DNA of 64,000 nucleotides, taken from JAGXKT01 sp964531695 (GTDB lineage: Bacteria; Planctomycetota; Phycisphaerae; SM23-33). The stretch's first letter is position 1, and each line of letters begins with the position of its first letter. The stretch covers positions 34,183-98,182 of the forward strand of contig CAZHEH010000008.1 of the NCBI GenBank assembly GCA_964531695.1. The letters are read 5' to 3'. The translations under genes were made by a program, and so were the position numbers. Below are positions 35,434 through 43,391 of this stretch, piece after piece. The notes below the pieces were generated by a model that had not been told where the DNA came from, made no database searches, and was given only the letters and a program-made list of their open reading frames with translations.

Positions 35434-37065
35434 ATGCCTATACAGGTCGCATTTATCGGTGCTGGCAGCGTCGGCTTCACCCGCCGTCTGATGCGCGACA
35501 TCCTGGCCGTGCCCGAACTGGCTGAAACGCGGTTCGCCTTCACGGACATTTCGAAGCGCAATCTGGACATGGTCACTCGCATCTGCCGCCGGGACATCGA
35601 GTCGAACGACCTCCCGGCCGAGATCCGAGCCACCACCGACCGCCGCCAGGCCCTGGAAGGCGCCGACTATGTCGTGAACTGCACCCGCATCGGCGGGCTC
35701 GAGGCCTTCCGTCACGACATCGAGATCCCTCTCAAGTACGGCGTCGACCAGTGCGTCGGAGACACGCTCTGCATCGGCGGCATCATGTACGGCCAGCGGA
35801 ATATCCCGTGCATCCTGGAATTCTGCCGGGACATCCGTGAGGTCGCCGCCGAGGACGCCGTCTTCCTGAACTACGCCAACCCGAACGCCATCAACACGTG
35901 GGCGGCGAATGCCTTCGGCGGCGTGCCCACGATCGGCCTGTGCCACGGCGTGCAGGGCGGGCACCGGCAGATCGCGGAGGTCATCAACCTCCTCGTCAAT
36001 GACGGCCGCGACCCGGACGACCCCGCGTACGTCAAAGTCACCCACCACGACGTGGACATCATCTGCGCGGGCATCAACCACCAGACGTGGTACGTCCAGG
36101 TACTCTACGATGGCGAGGACTGGACCGATCGACTGCTGGAGGGCTTCGAGCGGCATCCGGTCTACCGAGAGACCGACAAGGTCCGCATCGACGTCCTTCG
36201 CCGCTTCGGCTACTACTCCACGGAGTCTAATGGGCACCTCTCGGAGTACCTGCCGTGGTATCGCAAGCGTCCGGAGGAAATCCGCGATTGGATCTCGATG
36301 GACCACTGGATCAACGGCGAGACGGGCGGCTACCTCCGCGTCTGCACCGAAGGGCGAGACTGGTTCGAGACGGACTTCCCCAAATGGCTCGCCGCCGAGC
36401 CGCCCGTCATCAGCCCGACCGATCGCAGCCACGAGCACGGCGGCTACATCATCGAGGCCCTCGAGACCGGCCGGACCTACCGCGGGCATTTCAACGTGCC
36501 CAACGAGGGCTGCATCACGAACCTGCCGGCCGACTGCATCGTCGAGGTCCCCGGCTACGTCGATCGCAACGGACTGAGCGTTCCGCAGGTGGGCGACCTG
36601 CCTCTGGCGTGTGCCGCCTCGCTGTCGGCCAGTGTCAACGTGCAGCGAATGGCAGTGTACGCCGCCATCGACGGCGACCTCATGCTGCTCAAGCAGGCGG
36701 CGCTGCATGATCCGCTCACGGCCGCCGTGTGCGACCCCGAGGAAATCTGGCAGATGGTCGACGAGATGCTCGTCGCGCAGGCGAAGTGGTTGCCGCAGTA
36801 CGCCGACGAGATCCCTGACGCCCGCAGGCGCCTCGCCGCCCACCGCCGGGCCGGCACGTACAAGGGCGTCCGGACGTGGGAGGGCGCCGCCCGTAAGAAG
36901 ACGCGCACCGTCGACGAGCTGCGACGAGAGGGCGAGAAGGCCCGCGGCGTCCTGGAGGCCGACAAGGCCGCCGCACAGCGGGCCGAAGATGCCAAGCGGG
37001 CCGGTTCCGCCGCCCAGACCGCCAAGAAGCCGAAGCGTCGCCCGAAGCGCGGCAAGGCCAAGTAG
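35434..37065 (+). CDS. glycoside hydrolase family 4 enzyme (alpha-galactosidase/alpha-glucosidase type)
   Basis: 543 residues from ATG 35434, with GGAG at 35423-35426. GH4 enzymes open glycosidic bonds by NAD-dependent oxidation at C3 and need Mn2+. The Rossmann start VAFIGAGSVGFTRRLM, the CVGDTLCIGGIMYGQRN block, NYANPNA, the metal-binding Cys170 in GLCHGVQ and His216 in GINHQTWY are all conserved. After about residue 440 the family end is followed by a tail extremely rich in Lys, Arg and Ala (RRPKRGKAK), which is not usual for GH4. The mutarotase gene starts 34 bp later, so the two likely act on one sugar. Preceded by the terminator of the candidate small RNA. Confidence 0.93.
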   Translation: MPIQVAFIGAGSVGFTRRLMRDILAVPELAETRFAFTDISKRNLDMVTRICRRDIESNDLPAEIRATTDRRQALEGADYVVNCTRIGGLEAFRHDIEIPLKYGVDQCVGDTLCIGGIMYGQRNIPCILEFCRDIREVAAEDAVFLNYANPNAINTWAANAFGGVPTIGLCHGVQGGHRQIAEVINLLVNDGRDPDDPAYVKVTHHDVDIICAGINHQTWYVQVLYDGEDWTDRLLEGFERHPVYRETDKVRIDVLRRFGYYSTESNGHLSEYLPWYRKRPEEIRDWISMDHWINGETGGYLRVCTEGRDWFETDFPKWLAAEPPVISPTDRSHEHGGYIIEALETGRTYRGHFNVPNEGCITNLPADCIVEVPGYVDRNGLSVPQVGDLPLACAASLSASVNVQRMAVYAAIDGDLMLLKQAALHDPLTAAVCDPEEIWQMVDEMLVAQAKWLPQYADEIPDARRRLAAHRRAGTYKGVRTWEGAARKKTRTVDELRREGEKARGVLEADKAAAQRAEDAKRAGSAAQTAKKPKRRPKRGKAK

Positions 37066-37099
37066 CCGCCCTCACGCCCCCGGACGAGAGCTACCTGAC

Positions 37100-37423
37100 A
37101 TGGCACGGATCGCCCAGATCATCCGCGTCCGCCACGACAAGCTCGACGAGTACCGCCGCCTGCACGCGGAATGCTGGCCGGAAATCCTCGCGATGATGCA
37201 GCAGCAGAACATCCGCAATTGCAGCATCTTCCACCGCGACGGGCTGCTGTTCTTGTACTACGAGTACGTCGGGACCGATTTCGAAGCCGACGAGGCCCGC
37301 TTCCGCAACGACCCGACGATGGCCAAGTGGCAGCAGGTCACGAGCGAGTGCCAGCAACCCATCGGCACGGCCGCAGAGGGCGAGTGGTGGGCCGCCATGG
37401 AAGAGGTTTTTCACATGGGTTGA
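37100..37423 (+). CDS. L-rhamnose mutarotase-like protein (RhaM/DUF718 family)
   Basis: 107 residues from ATG 37100. It interconverts the alpha and beta anomers of a deoxy-sugar. The family's fold and residues are seen in RVRHDKLDEYRRLHAECWPEI (given in part: the catalytic-region LHAECWPE with its His), IRNCSIFHRDGLLFLYYEY and the closing WWAAMEEVFH. Sequence alone does not separate L-rhamnose from L-fucose as substrate. It follows the GH4 gene by 34 bp in the same direction and is the last gene before a 600-bp repeat-rich region. Confidence 0.9.
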   Translation: MARIAQIIRVRHDKLDEYRRLHAECWPEILAMMQQQNIRNCSIFHRDGLLFLYYEYVGTDFEADEARFRNDPTMAKWQQVTSECQQPIGTAAEGEWWAAMEEVFHMG

Positions 37424-37626
37424 CGGAGCCAAGCTCAACGTGCCGGCGCGCATGTAGACCCCGCATAAACCCTTTCCCTATAAGTGCTTAGGGTTACCGT
37501 AGTATAGGACGCATTTGCGGCTCAGCCACAGATGACGCATGATACACCCCCGGTCGCGCGCCGTCCTGGCGCTGCCGTCGCGGCCCTGTAGCGAAGGGCA
37601 GCGACGGTATTGCCGCCGGCGACCTC

Positions 37627-37874
37627 GGCAACACCCGGCCCTTCGACAATCCCGGAGGGATGCGACCATTCCAGGCCGGGGTGGCAACCCCGGCACCGTC
37701 CGGACCGATCCCCCGGCGAACCCCGGCCGGGGTGACGCCAAGACGCCGACGCCCGCGTCGGTCCGGAGGCAATACCGTCATCCCTCCGGGATTCCGGCCG
37801 GGGCGGCCCTGTTGCCGGGGCTTCCGGCCCGGCCTGGAATCGACGCGCCGCTGCCGCGGCTGGAATGTTCTACA
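37627..37874 (+). repeat. 248-bp structured dispersed repeat, copy A
   Basis: Almost the same sequence recurs at 40960-41208, with roughly 20 differences and a few small indels. Internally it is built of nested inverted repeats: AATCCCGGAGGGATG (37648-37662) against CATCCCTCCGGGATT (37779-37793), and ATTCCAGGCCGGG near 37669 against CCCGGCCTGGAAT near 37838. It carries no protein-like frame. It resembles a non-autonomous or regulatory repeat family rather than an insertion sequence. Confidence 0.85.
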
Positions 37875-37911
37875 CCTCCGGACCGCGACGTCGCCATTTG
37901 CAGCGTAGGTC

Positions 37912-37964
37912 TGTCCTGAGCTAGCCGAAGGGCGTTACGACTTCGCCTTCGGCTACGTCGGACA
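37912..37964. repeat. imperfect 21-bp inverted repeat
   Basis: TGTCCTGAGCTAGCCGAAGG (from 37912) is opposed by CCTTCGGCTACGTCGGACA (ending 37964), with the exact 10-bp core TAGCCGAAGG/CCTTCGGCTA. It lies between repeat copy A and the stop of the minus-strand gene 38025-38507, where it could end transcription from both sides. Confidence 0.6.
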
Positions 37965-38024
37965 GGCCCGCCGTCGTTCCTTCGACACGCTTCGGGGACC
38001 GGCAGACATGCCCCGCCAGTGAAC

Positions 38025-38507
38025 TTACCCAAGCGTCGGGAACTCTTTGCGCCAGCGGTAGCGTAGCACCAGCTCTTCCAGTGGGCCGGCATGGTGGAGC
38101 TTCGGGTCGTCCTGCCGGACCCGGTGATGCTTGCCGCTATTGGTGACGACCTCCAGTGTCTGGTCGTCGATGACCGCGACGACCGTCCACGGCTTGCGGA
38201 CGACATAGCTGTAGCCCTCGCCATGGGCGGCCGGATGCACCTGCTCGGCCCGCGGTCCCGGGCAACAGGTGAACTTCTGCTTCAGGTAGACCACGTGATC
38301 GCCCGGGGAGAACTCGGAGCGAGCAGTGATGTGGCAGCCGACGCGCCATGCGACATATGCTGCCACTGCGACGAGGACGACCCACAAGCCATTGGGCCCC
38401 ACCGATGACAGAGCGGGCGGCACATCGAAGCCGATCGCCAGAGCGACGGAGCACGCGGTCCATCCCAAAGCCCAGCAGATCACGATGGTTAGGAGAATCT
38501 TCTTCAT
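38025..38507 (-). CDS. two-helix membrane protein with SH3-like cytoplasmic region, unknown
   Basis: 160 residues from ATG 38507, the first codon of the hydrophobic MKKILLTIVICWALGW stretch. Hydrophobic segments lie at residues ~4-25 and ~40-58. The rest is a small beta-rich domain (FSPGDHVVYLKQKFTCC, YVVRKPWTVVAVIDDQTLEVVTNSG, KHHRVRQDDPKL) of the kind that reads like an SH3 barrel. Two adjacent cysteines (TCCPG) could bind metal. No family recognised. A promoter candidate with an overlapping inverted repeat lies 70-100 bp upstream. Confidence 0.7.
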   Translation of the reverse strand: MKKILLTIVICWALGWTACSVALAIGFDVPPALSSVGPNGLWVVLVAVAAYVAWRVGCHITARSEFSPGDHVVYLKQKFTCCPGPRAEQVHPAAHGEGYSYVVRKPWTVVAVIDDQTLEVVTNSGKHHRVRQDDPKLHHAGPLEELVLRYRWRKEFPTLG

Positions 38508-38820
38508 GGCTGACGGCTCCCGCGGTCGGATCAGTAGGTGTACCTTCCCATTCGCGGCACGCACGAGTTGGTGGGTATCATACGGCAATTGTAAAGATTT
38601 CGTGAATTCTTTTTGAAATCTTGGTACAGACTCTGGCGGGCTCCTGCCGGCCGGACCGGGCCGGTTCTTCGGCAATCGGCCCATCAGATGGAACCGGTGC
38701 ACAGCGAAGATTGGTCCTGTCGGCATGGGATGCCGGGCCTCTTTTCAGACTCCCCGGTTCGCCTTGAACGCATGACGCAGGAGAAGCGCGACGTCAGCCA
38801 ACCCGAATAGGCCGCGAGAG
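38508..38820. other. 313-bp divergent intergenic region
   Basis: Holds the minus-strand promoter/operator above and, nearer the symporter, a short hairpin CGGCAT-GGG-ATGCCG (38721-38735) followed by a CT-rich stretch. A 12-codon frame starting with ATG at 38772 is too short to call. No clear plus-strand promoter was found. Confidence 0.5.
38577..38622 (-). promoter_or_regulatory. candidate promoter and overlapping operator-like repeat
   Basis: Minus strand: TTCACG (38606-38601), 18-bp spacer, TATGAT (38582-38577). An 8-bp inverted repeat AAGATTTC (38594-38601) / GAAATCTT (38615-38622) covers the -35 box. The stretch is AT-rich compared with its surroundings. Confidence 0.45.
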
Positions 38821-39990
38821 TTGGCCCAAGTGATCGAGCAGCATCGCGAGCCCGCGCCGGCGCGCATATGGCCGCGGGCGCTGCTGGCCGTCGTAGCGTT
38901 GCTGGCGTTCGTCGCGTCGCTGAAGATCATGGGCCACGGGCTCAAGACGATCGCCGCGGAGCCGGCGTCGGAGGCGTTTCTCGAATCGCTGTTTTCCTAC
39001 GTCTCCCACCCGCTGGCGGGCCTGTCCGCCGGCGTGCTGATGACCGCGTTGGTCCAGTCCAGCAGCTTCACGACGTCGTTTGCCGTCGGATTGGTGGCGA
39101 CCGGACAGATCGAGCTGACCCACGCCGTGCCGATCGTTATGGGCGCCAATATCGGCACGAGCGTCACGAACATGGTCGCCTCGATGGCCTATATCCGCAG
39201 ACGGCTGAGTTTCCGGCGGTCGCTGGCGGCCGCGACTGTGCACGACTTCTTCAACCTCTGCGCCGTGGTGCTTTTCATGCCGCTGGAGCTGGCGTTCGGC
39301 GTGATCTCCCGGCCGTCGCAGGCCATCGCCCAGGCGATCTCGGGCACGAACTACTTCGGCGACGATCCGACCAAGAAGTTCAACCTCGTCAAAGCCATGG
39401 TCTCACCGATCAACGAGGCCCTGGACTGGCTGCTGATGAGCGTGCTGGGCCTCTCGCCGACGGTGGCCGGGACGGTCCAAGCCGTCATTGCCGTGGCGAT
39501 CTTGTTCACGGCGTTGATCGCGTTGGTCAACATGCTTCAGCGGTTGGTGAAGGGCCGCCTCACCGGCCTGTTCGAGCGGACGTTCTTCCGCAACCAGGGC
39601 GTGGCGCTTCTGGTGGGTATCTGCATCACCGTCTGCGTGCAGAGCTCCTCGGTGACGACCTCGCTGCTGGTTCCGGTGGTCGGCGCCGGCATCCTGAAGA
39701 TCCGGCAAGTCTACCCTTACACCCTGGGAGCGAACATCGGGACGACGGTCACGGCCATGATCGCCGCGCTGGCGTTGGCCAACTCCTCCGCGGTCGGCTG
39801 TGCGGTCGCCCACCTGCTGTTCAACGTGATGGGCACGGCCGTATTCTGGCCGCTGCAGTGGATCCCGATTTCCCTGGCGAAGGGCTACGCCAAGGTCGCC
39901 ACGCGGCGCCGCATCATCGCCATCCTATTCGTTGTGTTCGTGTTCTTCGTGCTTCCCATCGCATCGCTGGTTCTGCTGGGCGTGATATAA
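38821..39990 (+). CDS. Na+/phosphate symporter (NptA type)
   Basis: 389 residues. Two repeated halves carry the signature QSSS motifs (ALVQSSSFTTSF and VCVQSSSVTTSLLVP) and the GANIGTSVTN / GANIGTTVTAM blocks typical of the Na/Pi cotransporter II family (PF02690), with about eight membrane segments. It takes up inorganic phosphate with sodium. The start is unclear: TTG 38821 keeps the frame longest, GTG 38830 has a better-spaced GAGAG; the next ATG would cut into the first helix. A PhoU-like gene follows by 27 bp, the usual partner. The pair is bracketed by the two 248-bp repeats. Confidence 0.92.
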   Translation: MAQVIEQHREPAPARIWPRALLAVVALLAFVASLKIMGHGLKTIAAEPASEAFLESLFSYVSHPLAGLSAGVLMTALVQSSSFTTSFAVGLVATGQIELTHAVPIVMGANIGTSVTNMVASMAYIRRRLSFRRSLAAATVHDFFNLCAVVLFMPLELAFGVISRPSQAIAQAISGTNYFGDDPTKKFNLVKAMVSPINEALDWLLMSVLGLSPTVAGTVQAVIAVAILFTALIALVNMLQRLVKGRLTGLFERTFFRNQGVALLVGICITVCVQSSSVTTSLLVPVVGAGILKIRQVYPYTLGANIGTTVTAMIAALALANSSAVGCAVAHLLFNVMGTAVFWPLQWIPISLAKGYAKVATRRRIIAILFVVFVFFVLPIASLVLLGVI

Positions 39991-40017
39991 CCGAGCCCGA
40001 GGGGCCGGGAGGTGAAT

Positions 40018-40713
40018 ATGTTCAAGGAACTGATCAACGCGCTTCGGCGCAAAGACGTCATCAACGAGCTCGTCGGCGAGGTCGCTCAGATGCTCGAGAT
40101 CGGGCAGTGGATGTTCGAACGTGCGGCCGAAACGCTGATGACCGAGGCGGATTGGGACGCCATGGCCGACGAGCTGTACTCCCGGGACCGTCGGATCAAC
40201 GAAATCGAACAACGCGTCCGCGAGCGCATCGTGACCTACCTCAGCATCACTGACCGGTCCGACCTCACCGGCTGTCTCGTGCTGATGAGTGTGGTCAAGG
40301 ATGCGGAGCGAATCGGGGACTACTGCAAGAACATCTTCGAGGTCGGACGATTCTATCGCCGCGCCTTCGCGCACCCCGAATATGCCAGCACACTCGAGGA
40401 CATCCGCGCTCATACCGGCCCCCTCTTCGAGCGGGCCAAGGTCGCCTTGGCCGAAGCCGACCGTGACCTCGCCTATCAGGTACTCGACAAGGCCGGAAAG
40501 CAGCGAGGTCGTTGCGACGTAGTCATCCGTCAACTCCTTCAGGTCCACACCCAGATGGCGCCCGACGAGGCCGTCGCGTATGTCCTTCTGGCCCGGTTCT
40601 ACAAGCGTGTGGCGGCACATCTGGCCAACATAGCCACCAGCGTTGTCTCCCCCGTCCCGATGATCGACTACGGCGGGAAGCGGTTGCCCGAGAACGCCGG
40701 CGACAGGGAGTAG
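40018..40713 (+). CDS. PhoU-like phosphate regulator
   Basis: 231 residues from ATG 40018 with GGGAGGTG directly upstream. All-helical, with the PhoU repeat features: acidic, metal-binding-like ELYSRDRRINEIEQRVRE and VVKDAERIGDYCKNIFEV in the first half, and a second related helical half ending YKRVAAHLANIATSVVSP. Such stand-alone PhoU proteins paired with a Na/Pi symporter are thought to limit uptake when phosphate is plentiful. Located just after the symporter gene; same operon. Confidence 0.88.
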   Translation: MFKELINALRRKDVINELVGEVAQMLEIGQWMFERAAETLMTEADWDAMADELYSRDRRINEIEQRVRERIVTYLSITDRSDLTGCLVLMSVVKDAERIGDYCKNIFEVGRFYRRAFAHPEYASTLEDIRAHTGPLFERAKVALAEADRDLAYQVLDKAGKQRGRCDVVIRQLLQVHTQMAPDEAVAYVLLARFYKRVAAHLANIATSVVSPVPMIDYGGKRLPENAGDRE

Positions 40714-41215
40714 AGCACACGGAAGACACACCACTCCGTCTGGGCGGACCTGTTACCGCACATCCGGCGGTGCATATCTGTAACCGAGTCTGTACGTGAA
40801 GCGTACGGCCTTGGACCATCCCGTTTGTGGCTGTGAGAATGAACGGCAGGATCGGAGAGCCAATACCATGGCGGAGGAAGCGGGCGAGTGGCAGGGCGCA
40901 ACGGGCGTGTCCTCACGCCCGCGGAGTGCGGCGGCATTGGGGCTGGCGTTGGAGACACCGGTAACACCCGGACCTTCGACAATCCCGGAGGGATGAGACG
41001 ATTCCAGGCCGGGGTGGCAACCCCGGCACCGTCCGGACCGATTCCCCGGCGAACCCCGGCCGGGGGGACGCCAAGCCGCCGATGCCCGCGTCGGTCCGGA
41101 GGCAATACCTCATCCCTGCGGGATTCCGGCCGGGTCGGCCCTGTTGCCGGGGCTTCCGGCCCGGCCTAGAATCGACGCGCCGCCGCCGCGGCTGGACTGT
41201 TCTGCACGCCGAGCC
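40714..41215. other. 502-bp intergenic region with dispersed repeat copy B
   Basis: The left half has no clear feature; a 42-codon frame at 40868-40996 runs into the repeat and is not called. The right half is the 248-bp repeat, which ends 7 bp before the purE stop. Confidence 0.65.
40960..41208 (+). repeat. 248-bp structured dispersed repeat, copy B
   Basis: Direct-orientation copy of 37627-37874, running from GGTAACACCCGG to CTGTTCTGCACG. The inverted pair near its ends (GATTCCAGGCCGGGG and CCCGGCCTAGAATCG) is kept with one changed base. The element ends within ten bases of the purE stop codon, so it could act as the purE 3' processing or termination structure. Confidence 0.85.
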
Positions 41216-41728
41216 CTACTGCCCCGTCTCTCGCCGGAGCTCGGCGTCGCTGGCGACGACCTTCTTGGCCTGTGCGGCGCGGTAGTCGGCCAGGCGCTTG
41301 GCGAGGTCGTCGTCGCCCAGGGCGAGGACGGCCGCGGCGTAGAGGGCGGCGTTCTTCGCGCCCGCCTTGCCGATGGCCATGCAGCCGACGGGCACGCCCG
41401 GGGGCATCTGCATGATCGACAGAGCGGCGTCGGCGCCCGCGAGCGGGCCCGAGGCCATCGGCACGCCGATCACCGGCAGCGGGGTCTGGGCGGCCAGCAC
41501 GCCCGGCAGAGCCGCGCTCATCCCGGCCGCGGCGATCAGCACCCGCAGCCCGGCCTCGGGCGCCCCGGCCGCGAAGGCGTGGGCCGCGTCCGGCGTACGA
41601 TGCGCGGAGATCACCCGCGCCTCGAACGGGATCCCCAACTCGCCGAGAACGTCGAAGCAGCCCTGCATCGCCTCGCGGTCGCTGGCGCTGCCCATCACGA
41701 TGCCGACAATCGGCTTGTCCTGTGCCAT
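41216..41728 (-). CDS. purE: N5-carboxyaminoimidazole ribonucleotide mutase
   Basis: 170 residues from ATG 41728, with AAGGA nine bases before. It moves the carboxyl group of N5-CAIR to form CAIR in purine synthesis. Class I PurE signatures: IVMGSASDREAM, VISAHRTPD and the AAAGMSAALPGVLAAQTPLPVIGVP region. No purK is adjacent, so the N5-CAIR source must lie elsewhere. The frame is open further upstream (41800), but that part lacks similarity. Confidence 0.95.
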   Translation of the reverse strand: MAQDKPIVGIVMGSASDREAMQGCFDVLGELGIPFEARVISAHRTPDAAHAFAAGAPEAGLRVLIAAAGMSAALPGVLAAQTPLPVIGVPMASGPLAGADAALSIMQMPPGVPVGCMAIGKAGAKNAALYAAAVLALGDDDLAKRLADYRAAQAKKVVASDAELRRETGQ

Positions 41729-41864
41729 GCTGTCTGTTCCTTCTCGTTTCGCCACGGAGGACACCGAGGATGCCGGGGGTCCCAAGCGCCGCCCTGCCAC
41801 GATGCCCCACCCGTCCTTTCAGGCGGGAATGCTCCGCGTCTCTCCGTAAGCTCCGTGTTTGCGC

Positions 41865-43112
41865 CTATCGGAAGTCGAAGGCGACCTTGACCGCCTCGTG
41901 TGGGGCCTTGCTCATCGCCACGCCGTAGGCCCGTCGGTATTCATCCAGCCGGAACGTATGCGTCAGCAGGCCGTCGGTGGCGATCGCGCCGGAGGCCATC
42001 ATCTCGTGGACCAGGGCATAGGTGTCCACGCGCCGCCCGCCGTGCCGCTCGATCTGCCGGCCGTAGGCGCCGATCACCTGAAGCTCCTGGAACCACATCG
42101 GCGTCATGTCGACGCCCCGCCCGTGACCGGTGCCGACGAGGACGACCTGTCCACGCGGCCGCGCCCAGCGAAGCGACTCGCTGATCGACCCGCGAGAGCC
42201 GACGCACTCGAATACGATATCGTATCCGCCGGAGATCGTATAGTGCCCGAACCGCGCCCGGTGCAGCCGGCTGCCCGTTCGCCGGGCCATCTCGGCGTGG
42301 CGACGCCGGGCCTCGCGCGGCAGCCGCACATACTCGTCGGCCCCGAGCCGTTCGGCGCGTGCCCGCAGGTAGCCGCGGCGGCCGAGCACATCAACCCGCC
42401 CGCCGTAGCCCAGCGCGCGCAGCGACGCCACCACGGACAGGCCGAGCATGCCGCTGCCGTACACAAGCACGGCCTCCGCGCCGTCGAGGTCCGCGCGGAG
42501 CGCGGCGTGCAGCCCGCAGGCGAGCGAATCGGTCAGCACGGCCTGCTCGTCGGTCAGGTCATCGGGCACCGGCACGAGCCGCCCGACGTGGGCAACGAAC
42601 TGCTCCCCATGCGAGCCGCCGGTGCGGCGGTTGTAGCCGATGCTCGTGCCGGCCGGCAGCGCGGCCCGCCCGGCGCCGGCGGCCCCGAAGTTCTCGCAGG
42701 CACCGTACTCCCCCGCGGCACAGCGGGGGCACGGCGGCTCGATGCCCCGGGGCTCGCAGCCCAGCGTGGGCTCGACGCAGACCCGCCGGCCGACCCACGA
42801 GTCGTCCGCTTCCGGGCCCACGTCCTCCACGACGCACACGTTTTCGTGCCCGAGCAACATGGGCATGCTGGTGAACGCCTGGAGCAGCGTGTCGGGCGGA
42901 TGACGCTGTGCGACCGTGGCCACGTCGGAGCCGCAGATACCGCCGAGAAGCGTCCGCAGGCGGACCCAGTCCGGGGCCGGCAGCTCGGGCGGCTCGACGT
43001 TCGCGAGTCGCAGGCCGTTGAGCCGCGTCAGCAGGCAGCCGCGCCACAAGTGCTTGAGCCAGAGGCACGTGAGCCAGCCGAGGGGGCGAATCGAGTACAC
43101 GAGGGCTCGCAT
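41865..43112 (-). CDS. zinc-dependent MDR dehydrogenase (threonine/sorbitol dehydrogenase type)
   Basis: 415 residues from ATG 43112. Catalytic zinc ligands Cys60 (GGICGSD) and His89-Glu90 (LLGHENV) are in place, and four cysteines for the structural zinc are seen at 119, 128, 131 and 139 (CEPRGIEPPCPRCAAGEYGAC). The nucleotide-binding fold has VLVYGSGMLGLSVVASLRALG. The N-terminus and the segment between the two domains are longer than usual. It oxidises or reduces an alcohol; the substrate is not apparent. It lies 136 bp upstream of purE on the same strand, without clear linkage. Confidence 0.88.
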   Translation of the reverse strand: MRALVYSIRPLGWLTCLWLKHLWRGCLLTRLNGLRLANVEPPELPAPDWVRLRTLLGGICGSDVATVAQRHPPDTLLQAFTSMPMLLGHENVCVVEDVGPEADDSWVGRRVCVEPTLGCEPRGIEPPCPRCAAGEYGACENFGAAGAGRAALPAGTSIGYNRRTGGSHGEQFVAHVGRLVPVPDDLTDEQAVLTDSLACGLHAALRADLDGAEAVLVYGSGMLGLSVVASLRALGYGGRVDVLGRRGYLRARAERLGADEYVRLPREARRRHAEMARRTGSRLHRARFGHYTISGGYDIVFECVGSRGSISESLRWARPRGQVVLVGTGHGRGVDMTPMWFQELQVIGAYGRQIERHGGRRVDTYALVHEMMASGAIATDGLLTHTFRLDEYRRAYGVAMSKAPHEAVKVAFDFR

Positions 43113-43235
43113 GCGTCCATGGGATACCGTACCCGAACCGGCAAGGAAAGCCCGAAGTGGCGGCGGCCCCCGGACCGATAGAGGCGCACGGGCGCATGCG
43201 GCGCGGGCCCGCGGGCGACCTTCCCGAAAAAGCAG

Positions 43236-43265
43236 TTGACCGCCGTTGCTTGCATCGCGGATACT
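43236..43265 (+). promoter_or_regulatory. candidate promoter of the BRCT-like membrane protein gene
   Basis: TTGACC (43236-43241), 18-bp spacer, GATACT (43260-43265), leaving a ~120-nt leader before ATG 43392. Confidence 0.45.
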
Positions 43266-43391
43266 TGGGGTAGGCACGGGCCCCGCGGGCGGCCCCTCGC
43301 ATCCCGGTTACCGGGTATATCGGCCTCATTCATGCGCATTATCCCGGCCGGATAACCGCCCGCCGCCGATGTTTTTCACAGGAGCGAACGC

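Larger units (their letters stand above)
37424..38024. other. 601-bp intergenic region with dispersed repeat copy A
   Basis: Contains an AACCCT/AGGGTT inverted repeat (37468-37495), the structured 248-bp element (37627-37874) and a 21-bp imperfect palindrome (37912-37964). All open frames cross these repeats and are not considered genes. Confidence 0.7.

Noticed and set aside
37424..38024. Insertion sequence remnant or CRISPR-like array in the repeat-rich gap
   Set aside because: No transposase frame, no target duplication seen and no regular spacer pattern; only nested inverted repeats of a dispersed element.
40868..40996. 42-codon frame before repeat copy B
   Set aside because: It ends inside the dispersed repeat and has no ribosome site.
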